Below are positions 32,447 through 40,722 of a stretch of DNA of 42,668 nucleotides, piece by piece. The stretch is from contig JAAYAR010000156.1 in NCBI GenBank assembly GCA_012719235.1, positions 1 to 42,668 of the forward strand. Reading direction: 5' to 3'. This DNA is from Clostridiales bacterium. GTDB taxonomy: Bacteria > Bacillota > Clostridia > Oscillospirales > Oscillospiraceae. The translations under genes were made by a program, and so were the position numbers. The notes under the pieces are model-generated. The model did no database searches and was not told where the DNA came from. It was given only the letters and a program-made list of their open reading frames with translations. The number at the start of each line of letters is the position of its first letter. Within the stretch, counting starts at the first letter, position 1.

Positions 32447-33322
32447 TCAGAGGGTCAAGCCGGCAGCTTTTCGCTCGTACAGCGCGATAAGCAGGATTGA
32501 CAGCAGCACCAGTGCGCAGCCTACCAGCGACAGAGGGCTGATCTTGTCGCGGTAGAGCAGCGCACCTGCCAATAGACTGGTTACCGGCTCCAGCAAATTA
32601 CCGATGGCTGCATTGGACGCCCCCATGCGGCGGATGGCGCATGTCATCATAAAGATAGCAAATATATTATCGGCAGCGGCATTGGATATGATTAGCAGCC
32701 AGGATTTGACGTTTGGCGGAGACAGCAAACCACCCGTGACAAGCTGATAAGTTAAGAATCCCATAAACGACGCCAGCGATGTGAAAAATACCACCGTCAT
32801 CACAGGCAGCATGCTGAATGAGCTTTTACGCCCGGCAATCACATACGCGGCGTAGACGAACCCCGAAGCCAGCGCCAGAAGAGCGCCAGTCAGAGACAGT
32901 CCGCCAGAAATGTCCAGAATCAGGAACAAACCCAGCAGAGACACGGCGATAGCTGCAATTTTCAGTAAAGAGAGGTGCTCTTTAAAGATAATTACCATGA
33001 CGGCAGTGACGACGATAGGATAGCAGAAATGGAGAAAAGTGGCGATGCCGATGGGGAGCATACGGTAGGAGTAAGAAAGCAGCAATATCGTAAGCCCATA
33101 GCAGCCGCCGAACAGCATAAGCTGCCAAAACTGACGTTTTGTGATTCTCGGTCTGTTTTTCTGCAGAAGAAGTGCAGCCCCGGAAAGGAGCAATGAACTT
33201 GCGTTTGTAAAGACCAACATATTCATGGTGTCCATACCTGCGCCAACTATCTCGGTGGCAAACACCGGAGTAAATCCAAATGCCACAGACGCAAGGACGA
33301 CACAAAGGACGCCGATTAACAA
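32447..33322 (-). CDS. EamA/DMT-family metabolite exporter
   Basis: About 291 residues, with ten hydrophobic helices in two EamA repeats (NAIxNLLEPVTSLLAGALLY-like block in the second half, GIATFLHFCYPIVVTA in the first). Members export amino acids, nucleosides or drugs by proton exchange. The frame opens at TTG 33349, but GGAAGG lies 9 bp before TTG 33322, which I take as the more likely start. The gene is monocistronic and looks intact. Confidence 0.85.
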   Translation of the reverse strand: MLIGVLCVVLASVAFGFTPVFATEIVGAGMDTMNMLVFTNASSLLLSGAALLLQKNRPRITKRQFWQLMLFGGCYGLTILLLSYSYRMLPIGIATFLHFCYPIVVTAVMVIIFKEHLSLLKIAAIAVSLLGLFLILDISGGLSLTGALLALASGFVYAAYVIAGRKSSFSMLPVMTVVFFTSLASFMGFLTYQLVTGGLLSPPNVKSWLLIISNAAADNIFAIFMMTCAIRRMGASNAAIGNLLEPVTSLLAGALLYRDKISPLSLVGCALVLLSILLIALYERKAAGLTL

Positions 33323-33620
33323 TTTTAAAATCCTTCCCTCTATATGCAAGTTAGCGTAAAATGCCGAAGCCGCGCGAACCTATAGACCTTCTCCTCGTAA
33401 AGGGAAATAAACACCTGACTCATAATTAAATTGAACATCGAAGAGCAATAGAGTTCAGCACCCCGGTCGGAGATCAAAGACGATCAAAATTGTACAATAG
33501 TGTTCATCTGCCGCGGAGGCGAGTTCAACAGCAAGCTCAAAAGGTATAAAAGCTGTTCATAGATCCTGATATGTTTTCACAGCCGGTAGGATATACACCC
33601 GGCAAACGCGAACTTCGAAA

Positions 33621-33700
33621 CCGGGTGCATTTTGTATCAAACTCATGTCCTTTGCCAAAAAAGGTTGTAGATTCTGAGAGAAAATCTGCTGCCTTTTTTT
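33621..33700 (+). repeat. Dispersed repeat ending in a terminator, copy 1
   Basis: It begins CCGGGTGCATTTTGTATCAA, continues with TGTCCTTT and ends AAAATCTGCTGCCTTTTTTT. The copy at 40723-40795 shares the first 36 bases with a handful of changes and the same ending. The last part folds as AAAAAAGG/CCTTTTTT plus an inner GTAGATT/AATCTGC stem. Confidence 0.75.
33654..33700 (+). terminator. Intrinsic terminator within repeat copy 1
   Basis: An interrupted stem (AAAAAAGG with CCTTTTTT, inner GTAGATT with AATCTGC) ending in seven T residues. No gene on the plus strand directly precedes it. Confidence 0.6.
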
Positions 33701-33901
33701 ATGCTTAAAAAGCCTTGACTCCGCTGTTGTTGGTCTCTCTTTCCTGATAATTATTTACTATGGATGAAAAACCGGTATTATAAAGCTGAAGCGTATAAAA
33801 GATAATAGTGAGTCATATATGAATATGCAGGGAAAACAAATCAGTCATTCCATGTATCGGAGTTGTGTAATATTTTAGGAACCGGCAGGAGAACTAATTG
33901 T

Positions 33902-34612
33902 ATGAAATATGAATCAAATTATGAAGTTTCAAGACAGGACGCATTAAAACGTTTTTTGACTTACGATCAAGGACAAATTATTCAAAGACTGGGGTTACAG
34001 TCAGATGATGACTATATTTACATAGAATATTGTAAGTGTATATATCGTTTAGATCGAAAGAAACCCGGTCTGGATCGAAGTAATTTAATTATTATGAGTG
34101 AGAATAATGATTATTCAGCCCCGAACTTCTGGAAAGAAGCGGATTATAATGAAGCGTTGACGCTGTGCGATCTTTTGTGTCATACGGATGAACCTGTTCT
34201 CCTTTCAGAGAATTTCGTCTCACTTCAGAGTTTAAACAGCGTACAAGGAGGAACTACACAATCAACATTGGGAAAAGGGTTATTGAAAGAAACAGAGCAG
34301 TTTTTTGACGGAAAAGATATATTATTGAGTAGTGCTTGCGAAAGCCTGGGAGGTATTGCTATAGGGAAAGGTGATGTGGCATACGAGATTCCATTGTTTG
34401 AGCCGATTCATGCTCGATTTTCGTTTTACGATTCTGATGAGGAATTTGAAGCAAAAATGACTATCATGTTTCCTTCGAATATATGTAATTATCTTTATTT
34501 TGAAACATTGTGGTATGCATCGGCTATTATGCTTGATCGCCTTAAGGAGCTTATCTCAACAAATGAGGAAAAAAAACAGAGAGCAAATATCGGGTTATCT
34601 CACAACCGCTGA
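33902..34612 (+). CDS. DUF3786-family protein
   Basis: The start is ATG 33902 after GGCAGGAG; the open frame reaches 13 codons further upstream without a site. 236 residues. The layout matches DUF3786 as I know it: an N-terminal block (QDALKRFLTYDQGQIIQRLG), the YCKCIYRLDR strand, a central LCDLLCHTDEPVLLSENFVS helix region, GGIAIGKGDVAYEIPLFEPI and the C-terminal YLYFETLWYASAI. Members are found in anaerobes near corrinoid/acetyl-CoA enzymes, but no such gene is nearby and the function is unknown. Base composition is AT-rich like its surroundings. Confidence 0.72.
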   Translation: MKYESNYEVSRQDALKRFLTYDQGQIIQRLGLQSDDDYIYIEYCKCIYRLDRKKPGLDRSNLIIMSENNDYSAPNFWKEADYNEALTLCDLLCHTDEPVLLSENFVSLQSLNSVQGGTTQSTLGKGLLKETEQFFDGKDILLSSACESLGGIAIGKGDVAYEIPLFEPIHARFSFYDSDEEFEAKMTIMFPSNICNYLYFETLWYASAIMLDRLKELISTNEEKKQRANIGLSHNR

Positions 34613-34935
34613 AAGCAGCATATTCCGGTTAATCATATTAAGAACGATCCATATATAAAGGTTTGCTGTGCATCCGCGACCTTTGAATTGCACCCATTGA
34701 TTGAAATTCTATCAGCATATGAACTCTTTTCCACAAAAGGGCGCGCTGCAAAACGGAAATATTCTGCAGCGCGTCCTTTTTTGCCTCGGCGCGGCAAGCA
34801 ACATGAGTTTTCAACTATATAAGTCGAAATATGCGGGAACCTGACTTTATGGCTGAATTCTGACATCTGGTCAGCTGTTTTGCGTACTTATGTCGACAAG
34901 CTGACAGGAGGTTTTTACCACCGGTTTTGCGTAAT
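34613..34935. other. 323-bp spacer between convergent genes
   Basis: It contains one strong terminator (34739-34782) and nothing else recognised. Confidence 0.6.
34739..34782 (+). terminator. Strong intrinsic terminator after the DUF3786 gene
   Basis: A 12-bp stem (GGGCGCGCTGCA with TGCAGCGCGTCC, one G-T pair), 14-nt loop and TTTTTT. Confidence 0.9.
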
Positions 34936-35589
34936 TTAAGGCTGCTGTTTTTGGTTATTACCCCCATCTGTAACAAAGTGAATAGCAGCATTCAAGGCCT
35001 GTTCATCCCCAACGATATAGAGGATATCACCGCTCAGCAGAGATGAGTAGGGTCCGGGAGACAGAATGGTTTGCTCACCCCGTTCGATGGCAACAATTGT
35101 CGCACCGGTCATGTGCCAGAAGTTAAGGTCGCTGATGCTTTTACCCGCTATTGCTGAGGTAGGAGGTACGACGATCTCATAAGGAGTATAAGGAGTGGCT
35201 TTGTTAAGACGCCCCGAAGCATTTACGATGAACTGAATTTTCTCCATAGCAGCGGAGGTTTCGCTGATCTGACGCTCCATCCACGCGAATAGTTCGTTCT
35301 TTGCATTGGTAACGCTCTGTACTTCATGAAACTGCCTGAGAAAATCTGCTGCCTTCTGCACTGATATTATATACACACCACTGTTGCTCTTAACATCGAT
35401 AATACCAACATCCTTGAGCAGGTAGACAGCTTTTCGGATCGTCTCCGGTGAAACACCGTACTGTGAAGATAATACCGAGCGTCCTGACAATTTCTGGCCT
35501 TCCCGGTATTTGCCGCTCACAATATCCTGTGAAATGTCAATTGCAATTTTCCTATATACAGGTAAGGTTGTATTTTTGTTCTTATCCAT
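34936..35589 (-). CDS. BusR-like GntR/RCK_C transcriptional regulator
   Basis: A 217-residue protein with three parts: GntR-type winged helix (VYRKIAIDISQDIVSGKYREG ends the first helix region; QYGVSPETIRKAVYLLKDVG is the recognition helix, residues about 10-75), a helical linker (about 80-125) and a TrkA-C/RCK_C domain (EIVVPPTSAIAGKSISDL ... SLLSGDILYIVGDEQAL, about 140-205). This is the architecture of BusR, the cyclic-di-AMP-responsive repressor of betaine uptake in Lactococcus and Streptococcus. It is divergent from an OpuA-type betaine operon, as a BusR should be. The ligand is inferred, not shown, but domain order and context agree well. Confidence 0.87.
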   Translation of the reverse strand: MDKNKNTTLPVYRKIAIDISQDIVSGKYREGQKLSGRSVLSSQYGVSPETIRKAVYLLKDVGIIDVKSNSGVYIISVQKAADFLRQFHEVQSVTNAKNELFAWMERQISETSAAMEKIQFIVNASGRLNKATPYTPYEIVVPPTSAIAGKSISDLNFWHMTGATIVAIERGEQTILSPGPYSSLLSGDILYIVGDEQALNAAIHFVTDGGNNQKQQP

Positions 35590-35723
35590 GTCGTTTCACC
35601 GTGGTTTTTTGATTTACAGTCATAATTATAAATATTTTACAGCGCCTACAATCTATCACAAAGGACATAGAATGTCAAAAAAATGAGATTTCTGGCTGCT
35701 TTGCAGCAAGAAGCATGCTGAAC

Positions 35724-35765
35724 TTGACAAAGTGACAACCCATTACTATAATACAAGATGTCACT
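35724..35765 (+). promoter_or_regulatory. opuA promoter overlapped by an AGTGACA/TGTCACT operator
   Basis: The promoter is consensus: TTGACA (35724-35729), 17-bp spacer, TATAAT (35747-35752). AGTGACA (35731-35737) starts one base after the -35 box and its perfect inverse TGTCACT (35759-35765) lies at the expected +1. The 21-bp gap between arms places them on the same DNA face, straddling the -10, so a bound tetrameric regulator would block polymerase. From memory, BusR operators are widely spaced AGTGAC-type inverted repeats, which this closely resembles. Confidence 0.82.
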
Positions 35766-35797
35766 ATTATTAAATTCCATAAAAAGGAGAATGTTCT

Positions 35798-36793
35798 GTG
35801 AAAAGACTGGTAAAATACAGCATCTTGTTAATGGCGTTAGTTCTGCTGGTAATTAATTTTACAGCTTGCGCCTCGGTAAAACAGACTAAAACGCTGCGCT
35901 TTGCTGATGTAGGCTGGGACTCGATTTTATTCCACAACGCAGTAGCAGGCACAGTAGCGGAAGTCGTGTTTGGTTATCAATGGACAGAAGTATCCGGAAG
36001 CACTCCGATAACGCATGAAGCGGTGAAAGCCGGAGAGATTGACATACATATGGAAATGTGGACAGACAATTTGCCGAGTTACCAAAGTGATATTTCAGCA
36101 GGCTATCTTAAAGAAGTAAGCCTCAACTTTGATGACAATGCTCAGGGCCTCTATGTGCCGCGTTATGTTATCGAGGGAGATCCCGAGCGAGGCATCGAAG
36201 CGGTCGCACCGGATTTGAAAACAGTAGCAGACCTTAAGAATTACGCATCTTTGTTCCGGGATCCCGAAGATCCTTCAAAGGGGATTATCTACGGCGGAAT
36301 TGCAGGCTGGGAGATAACAGAAATCATTTACAAAAAGTATCTGCACTATGGTCTTGATGATACCTTCAATTATATAGAGCCGGGAACAGATGCCGCAACC
36401 AGTGCCGTGCTGGTATCGGCATATGATAAAGGCGAGCCGGTGGTTGCTTATTATTGGGAACCGACCTGGCTGCTGGGTAAGTATGATTTTGTCCTTCTTG
36501 AAGATGAACCGTATGACCAGGAGTTGTTCTTCGAAGGCAAGACCGAGTGTCCTTCAGTGAAAGTTACAATATGCACAAGCAATGACTTTTATGAAAGCGA
36601 ACCCGAGTTTATTGAATTTTTATCCAAATACCGAACGTCTTCGGCACTGACAAGCCAGGCCCTTGCCTATATGGAGGAAACGGGTGCGGATTATAAAACC
36701 ACAGCAATATGGTTTTTAAATGAGCATCGGGATATGATAGAAGGCTGGCTGAACGCAGAACAGGCTGAAAAATTATATGCAGAGATTGGATAA
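35798..36793 (+). CDS. opuAC: Glycine betaine/choline ABC transporter substrate-binding lipoprotein
   Basis: A 331-residue lipoprotein: signal helix, FTAC lipobox with Cys24, then an OpuAC-type periplasmic fold. It opens with LRFADVGWDSILFHNAVAG and has HMEMWTDNLP and VVAYYWEPTWLLGKYDFV; the aromatic residues Trp and Tyr of these blocks form the cation-pi cage for the trimethylammonium group. It starts at GTG 35798 after AAGGAG. It is the first gene of a three-gene operon under the repeat-flanked promoter. Betaine is the most likely ligand; choline or carnitine cannot be excluded. Confidence 0.91.
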   Translation: MKRLVKYSILLMALVLLVINFTACASVKQTKTLRFADVGWDSILFHNAVAGTVAEVVFGYQWTEVSGSTPITHEAVKAGEIDIHMEMWTDNLPSYQSDISAGYLKEVSLNFDDNAQGLYVPRYVIEGDPERGIEAVAPDLKTVADLKNYASLFRDPEDPSKGIIYGGIAGWEITEIIYKKYLHYGLDDTFNYIEPGTDAATSAVLVSAYDKGEPVVAYYWEPTWLLGKYDFVLLEDEPYDQELFFEGKTECPSVKVTICTSNDFYESEPEFIEFLSKYRTSSALTSQALAYMEETGADYKTTAIWFLNEHRDMIEGWLNAEQAEKLYAEIG

Positions 36794-36795
36794 GG

Positions 36796-37668
36796 GTGAA
36801 CGTGGACTGGCTATTTGATTTTCCTTATAGAATAAAACTCAATACGGACGCCATAGATAAGGCTGTTCGGGGTTTTGCTGCAGCCTATTCCGCTTTTTTT
36901 GACGGAATCAAGATGACACTTACAAGCTTTGTGGGGGCAATCAACTGGGTTTTAAGTCATGTTCCCTGGTTTATACTGGTGGCACTTGTGTTTTTTCTCG
37001 GATATAAGGGCCATAAGAAAGTCCGCTCAGGCATTTTGTACAGTATCCTGCTGTGTATTATAGGCATATTTGGCTTATGGAGCTTGATGAACCTGACGCT
37101 TTCCATTGTACTTGCCGGTGTGATAGTCGCACTGTTATTCGGCCTTCCCATTGGCGTTCTGCTTTCCAACTCCGAACACGCCAATCGACTGATAAGGCCG
37201 CTTCTGGATATGATGCAGACTATGCCGGTGTTTGTGTATTTGATCCCGGCAGTAATCTTTTTTGGTATGGGATCGGCATCCGCTGTTATTGCGACCGTAA
37301 TCTATGCTATGGTCCCTGTTATTCGTCTGACCAGCCTTGGTATTCGTCAGGTTAATACCGAAGTGGTCGAAGCTGCGCGTTCCTTCGGTTCCACCAAGCT
37401 GCAATTGCTTTTTAAGGTGCAGGTACCGCAGGCGCTTCCTACGATTATGGCCGGCGTTAATCAAACATTGATGATGGCTATGTCTATGGTGGTTACCTGT
37501 TCAATGATAGGTGCACGCGGTCTGGGTAATGAGGTGCTTATTGCGGTAAATCGGATTGAAATATCCCGGGGATTTATTGCGGGCAGTGCGGTTGTTATTT
37601 TAGCGATCCTTCTTGACCGGTTGACACAGGGGTGGTTTTCTGAGAAGAAAAAAGAAGGGGGTGAGTAA
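36796..37668 (+). CDS. opuAB: Glycine betaine ABC transporter permease
   Basis: A 290-residue integral membrane permease, GTG start 2 bp after the preceding stop. About seven hydrophobic helices are visible. The permease EAA-type loop reads VVEAARSFGSTKLQLLFKVQ, with the PQALPTIMAGVNQTLMMAMS continuation typical of the OpuA/ProW family. It forms the channel with the ATPase encoded next. Unlike the Lactococcus form, the binding protein is a separate gene rather than fused to the permease. Confidence 0.93.
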   Translation: MNVDWLFDFPYRIKLNTDAIDKAVRGFAAAYSAFFDGIKMTLTSFVGAINWVLSHVPWFILVALVFFLGYKGHKKVRSGILYSILLCIIGIFGLWSLMNLTLSIVLAGVIVALLFGLPIGVLLSNSEHANRLIRPLLDMMQTMPVFVYLIPAVIFFGMGSASAVIATVIYAMVPVIRLTSLGIRQVNTEVVEAARSFGSTKLQLLFKVQVPQALPTIMAGVNQTLMMAMSMVVTCSMIGARGLGNEVLIAVNRIEISRGFIAGSAVVILAILLDRLTQGWFSEKKKEGGE

Positions 37669-37670
37669 TT

Positions 37671-38846
37671 TTGAGTGATATTATTGTTGAGACCCGGCAT
37701 GTATCAAAGCTGTACGGTATACGCCGCGAGGATGCTATGAGAATGCTGCGAAAAGGTGCCACAAAAGAGGAGGTTCTGAAAGAAACCGGAGTGACAACTG
37801 CGCTATACGATATTAGTCTTCAGATTCCTCGCGGTAAAATATTCGTTATCATTGGATTGTCCGGTTCCGGAAAATCCACGATGATCCGCTGTTTTAATCG
37901 CCTGCACCGCCCAACCTCCGGGACTATTTTATTCGACGGCGTTGATTTGATGAAGCTTTCAAAACAGGAACTGCGCGAATTCAGAAGGCGCAAAGTGGCA
38001 ATGGTTTTTCAGTCCTTCGGGTTGATGAATCATCGTAATGTGCTGGGAAATGTGGCTTATGGACTTGAGGTTTCCGGCATGGCTCGCGGGGAACGCGAGC
38101 AAAGGGCCAGAGAAGCTATTGAGCTGGTGAGCCTGAAAGGCTGGGAAGAAGCAATGATCGACAGCTTGTCGGGCGGTATGCGCCAGCGTGTCGGATTAGC
38201 CCGCGCTCTGGCCAACGACCCTGAAGTTTTGCTGATGGATGAACCGTTTTCTGCGCTGGACCCGCTGGTTCGTAAAGACATGCAGTTCGAACTGTTATCT
38301 ATTCAACGCAGGCTTGGGAAAACTGTGATATTTATCACTCATGATATAGATGAAGCTTTCCGACTCGGAGACATGGTTGCCATAATGCGAGACGGGCGTT
38401 TAATTCAGGTTGATACACCTGAAGGGATGAGTACCAAACCCGCAAATGATTATGTCAGGCGCTTTATCGATTCTGCGGATAAATCAAAGGTATTAACGGT
38501 GAGAAATATTATGATTACGCCTGTCAGCCTGATTAAGCCGGATGACGGTATTGACCACGCCCTGCGTGTAATGCGATCAAATGCAATATCCTCGGTTTAT
38601 GTAGTGGATAATCAAATGAAGCTTACCGGAATTTTAACTCTCCTGGATGCAGTCAGGGCTAAACGCGATAATATAGAACTCTCGAAAATAATCTTAAAAG
38701 ACATTGCCAAAACAAGTATAGATGCTTCAGTAGAAGAAATAATGCCTTTGGCAGTTGAATCACCCTATCCTTTGACCGTAGTGGATGAGGAGCAGCGGTT
38801 GCTGGGCATCGTAACCAAGGCCAGTGTTTTATCCTCATTACTATAA
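37671..38846 (+). CDS. opuAA: Glycine betaine ABC transporter ATPase with tandem CBS domains
   Basis: A 391-residue ATPase, TTG start 2 bp after the permease stop. Walker A GLSGSGKST (62-70), Q-loop VFQSFGLMNHRN, signature LSGGMRQRV (from residue 166), Walker B LLMDEPFSALDP and switch THDIDEAF are complete. Residues about 275-391 are two CBS domains (NIMITPVSLIKPDDGIDHAL; VEEIMPLAVESPYPLTVVDE). In OpuA-type transporters the CBS pair senses ionic strength and can bind cyclic-di-AMP, giving control of transport activity itself. Together with the BusR-like regulator the system could be controlled twice by one nucleotide. Confidence 0.93.
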   Translation: MSDIIVETRHVSKLYGIRREDAMRMLRKGATKEEVLKETGVTTALYDISLQIPRGKIFVIIGLSGSGKSTMIRCFNRLHRPTSGTILFDGVDLMKLSKQELREFRRRKVAMVFQSFGLMNHRNVLGNVAYGLEVSGMARGEREQRAREAIELVSLKGWEEAMIDSLSGGMRQRVGLARALANDPEVLLMDEPFSALDPLVRKDMQFELLSIQRRLGKTVIFITHDIDEAFRLGDMVAIMRDGRLIQVDTPEGMSTKPANDYVRRFIDSADKSKVLTVRNIMITPVSLIKPDDGIDHALRVMRSNAISSVYVVDNQMKLTGILTLLDAVRAKRDNIELSKIILKDIAKTSIDASVEEIMPLAVESPYPLTVVDEEQRLLGIVTKASVLSSLL

Positions 38847-38990
38847 AAACAGGTATAGCAATTACCAGAGAACAGAGTTAATATAAAAGATTACGCACAA
38901 ATCGGTTTTATATCTCTGAGGGAATAAAGTCATCCAAGGAATAATCGCAATTGAACCCAGGAAATATTCAAATCATAGTATAATATAAGA

Positions 38991-39024
38991 AAAGAAATTC
39001 GGACTATATCTGTCCGATTTCTTT
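38991..39024 (+). terminator. Hairpin downstream of the opuA operon
   Basis: AAAGAAATTCGGAC pairs with GTCCGATTTCTTT with one bulged base, 7-nt loop. It lies 145 bp past the opuAA stop, and a TATAAT sequence lies just ahead, so it could also belong to a separate short transcript. Confidence 0.6.
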
Positions 39025-39046
39025 GTTTAAGGAGGAAAACTTTCGG

Positions 39047-39085
39047 ATGAGAGTCAGAGGAAATCACTACACTATACTTGACTAA
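39047..39085 (+). CDS. Possible 12-residue leader peptide
   Basis: ATG 39047 with a perfect AAGGAGG 11 bp upstream opens a 12-codon frame (MRVRGNHYTILD). It sits between two hairpins, and another terminator-like hairpin (39107-39140) follows. Such a layout resembles an attenuator leader or a remnant of a gene start. It is too short to judge by content. Confidence 0.25.
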   Translation: MRVRGNHYTILD

Positions 39086-39106
39086 ATGATATATCTGCTC
39101 CAATAC

Positions 39107-39140
39107 AACCGGCAACTTCTTTATTGAAACTGCCGGTTTT
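39107..39140 (+). terminator. Terminator upstream of the arsR promoter
   Basis: AACCGGCA with TGCCGGTT and a 16-nt loop, followed by TTTTGATTT. It ends any transcript arriving from the left before arsR. Confidence 0.7.
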
Positions 39141-39149
39141 GATTTAGTA

Positions 39150-39201
39150 TTGACTTAATCATATTAAATGATATAATTGATTAAGTGATTACTAAATCAT
39201 A
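39150..39201 (+). promoter_or_regulatory. arsR promoter with candidate operator
   Basis: TTGACT (39150-39155), 16-bp spacer, TATAAT (39172-39177). TTAATCA (39156-39162) and TGATTAA (39177-39183) form an inverted repeat spanning the core promoter, and a further TAAATCAT half lies just downstream. Short AT-rich inverted repeats overlapping the promoter are usual for ArsR/SmtB repressors. Confidence 0.7.
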
Positions 39202-39219
39202 TGAAAGGGTGTTGTTTTG

Positions 39220-39660
39220 ATGGATCAGACGCTGGTACTTAAGGCCATTGCTGATGAAACCAGGATGAAGATACTGTCGCTGCTGCTTAGGCACAACTAC
39301 TGTGTGCGGGCGCTGGCAAGAAAGCTGGGACTTTCCGAGAGCGCGGTCTCCCAGCATTTAAAGGTATTACGGGATGCCGGACTTCTGACCGGAGAAAAGA
39401 AGGGCTATTTCATCCATTATGATGTAAATCGGAATGTCCTTCATACTCTTGCTGCCGAGATCGAGGCATTGGCCTGTGTGGAGCGGGCGGCGTGCACGCC
39501 TGAAGCAGGCGAGTGTTCTTCTTCGGAGCAGGAACGCTGCCATGTGAAAAAACATAATTGCAGCGAGGAAGTCAAAGAGTTCTGCCATGGCAAAGATCGA
39601 GTGAAGGGAGAATTCGGCCGTGAGCACCACAGGCATTGTCAATGCCACAAACCTGAGTAA
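39220..39660 (+). CDS. ArsR-family regulator with Cys/His-rich tail
   Basis: A 146-residue repressor; ATG 39220 follows AAAGGGTG (a TTG one codon earlier is the alternative). Residues 1-85 form the winged helix (LKAIADETRMKILSLLL, SESAVSQHLKVLRDAGLL, KGYFIHYDVN). The last 60 residues are rich in Cys and His (CVERAAC, ECSSSEQERCHVKKHNC, HHRHCQCH), probably metal ligands. The repressor would release DNA on binding a soft metal or metalloid such as Zn, Cd, As or Ni. The genes it should control are broken: the ABC ATPase gene that overlaps its end is dead. Confidence 0.9.
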   Translation: MDQTLVLKAIADETRMKILSLLLRHNYCVRALARKLGLSESAVSQHLKVLRDAGLLTGEKKGYFIHYDVNRNVLHTLAAEIEALACVERAACTPEAGECSSSEQERCHVKKHNCSEEVKEFCHGKDRVKGEFGREHHRHCQCHKPE

Positions 39661-40018
39661 ACGTTACGGGAACTTAACGGCGGTAAACGGCATCTCTTTT
39701 TACATTAGCCGGGGCGAAATATCCGGCTTCCCCGGCCCTAACGGCGCAGGAAAACCACAACTGTCAATATGACGATCGGTCTTGCAAGACCCTCAGACTT
39801 TTCCGTCGAAATTGATGGGATCGATGTTTTAAAGAACGTCAAAAAGGCGCAGTCGTTCATGTCGGAACGATGCAGAGCCCTGTGAAATTCCTGACCGTAC
39901 GAGATGCTCTTTTCCGTTATTTTTTGAAGCCCCGCTCCGGATTTCGGGTCGTTCTTTTTTGCTGTTCCGTCATTATCCCGGTAAATAACATGCACAGACT
40001 CAGGATCATAAGCTGATG
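39620..40018 (+). pseudogene. Dead ABC-2-type exporter ATPase
   Basis: A start GTG at 39620, after AGGGAG and overlapping arsR by 41 bp, opens VSTTGIVNATNLSKRYG, typical of an ABC ATPase start, followed by ISRGEISGFPGPNGAGK. The Walker A is damaged (GAGKPQ instead of GAGKTT) and the frame then stops. The homology resumes in a second frame (SVEIDGIDVLKN) and a third (SPVKFLTVRDALFRYF), so there are at least two frameshifts. The Walker B and signature are lost. It was probably an exporter under ArsR control. Confidence 0.82.
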
Positions 40019-40028
40019 TTCATCTACT

Positions 40029-40625
40029 TTGTGTAATGCAGAATACCCGCCTGGGCAAACAGAGAACCCGTACCTTGCGGCACGCAAGATCTATGACTAT
40101 ATTGTAAATGAGGTCGAATACGCCTTTATGCCGCACTATGTGCTTTGGCCGCGCGCAGACCTGCCTGAATCGGTCTATGTCCAAGAAAATAAACGCGGTG
40201 ACTGCGGAGCTCAGTCTATGTACTTTTCCTCTTTGTGCCGTTCCCTCGGCATTCCGGCGCGAACGGCCGGCGGCTTTCAGTTATTCACAGATTCATTCCG
40301 TGGTCACTTTTGGGCAGAATTTTATCTCCCGAACTATGGCTGGGTTCCGGCAGAGGCTTCCGTCGCTCAGCTGGCGCTGTATCCGTACGATCTGACTGCG
40401 GAGCAGCGCCGGACATTTATCGGGTATTTTTTCGCTAATCAGGATTCTATGCGCTGCGTTGTGCAGAAAGACACGGACATCCCTTTGATCCCTCAGGCTG
40501 ATAGTTTGCCTTTATTATCTCTGGCGATTCAGGTCCCGACTGTTGAATACTCAATACCAAACGGAGAGATCCCGGGAAATGTTTTTCTGGAGTATTGGTC
40601 GATGGAATGTCAGAGAATTGACTAG
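40029..40625 (+). CDS. Transglutaminase-like protein, 5' truncated
   Basis: About 198 residues are readable. The transglutaminase core has RGDCGAQSMYFSSLCRSLGI (catalytic Cys), FRGHFWAEFYLPNYGWVPAE (catalytic His; the acidic residue that follows is Glu where Asp is usual). An N-terminal signal or membrane part is missing, the start (TTG 40029) has no ribosome site, and the frame begins just after the broken ABC gene, so this is most likely a truncated relic of a secreted or cell-wall protein. It could still be expressed if fused to the upstream remnant's transcript. Confidence 0.75.
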   Translation: MCNAEYPPGQTENPYLAARKIYDYIVNEVEYAFMPHYVLWPRADLPESVYVQENKRGDCGAQSMYFSSLCRSLGIPARTAGGFQLFTDSFRGHFWAEFYLPNYGWVPAEASVAQLALYPYDLTAEQRRTFIGYFFANQDSMRCVVQKDTDIPLIPQADSLPLLSLAIQVPTVEYSIPNGEIPGNVFLEYWSMECQRID

Positions 40626-40722
40626 TAAAATATCTGTACCGCAAGGCAGATCTGTTAAGTTGCGGTATCACCGTCAATTATGGATGTGCATAAAGCAAAC
40701 GGAACAAACGGAGACGGGTTTA

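Larger units (their letters stand above)
33323..33901. other. 579-bp spacer with a repeat/terminator unit
   Basis: No gene recognised. The notable item is a repeat unit (33621-33700) that recurs at 40723-40795. It is preceded by an inverted repeat CACCCGG/CCGGGTG spanning about 33597-33628. Confidence 0.5.

Noticed and set aside
33680-35356. An 18-bp identity (GAGAAAATCTGCTGCCTT) shared by 33680s and the coding region of the GntR gene near 35338
   Set aside because: One copy is part of a terminator repeat and the other lies in coding sequence in the middle of a normal protein segment; no extended similarity, so probably chance.
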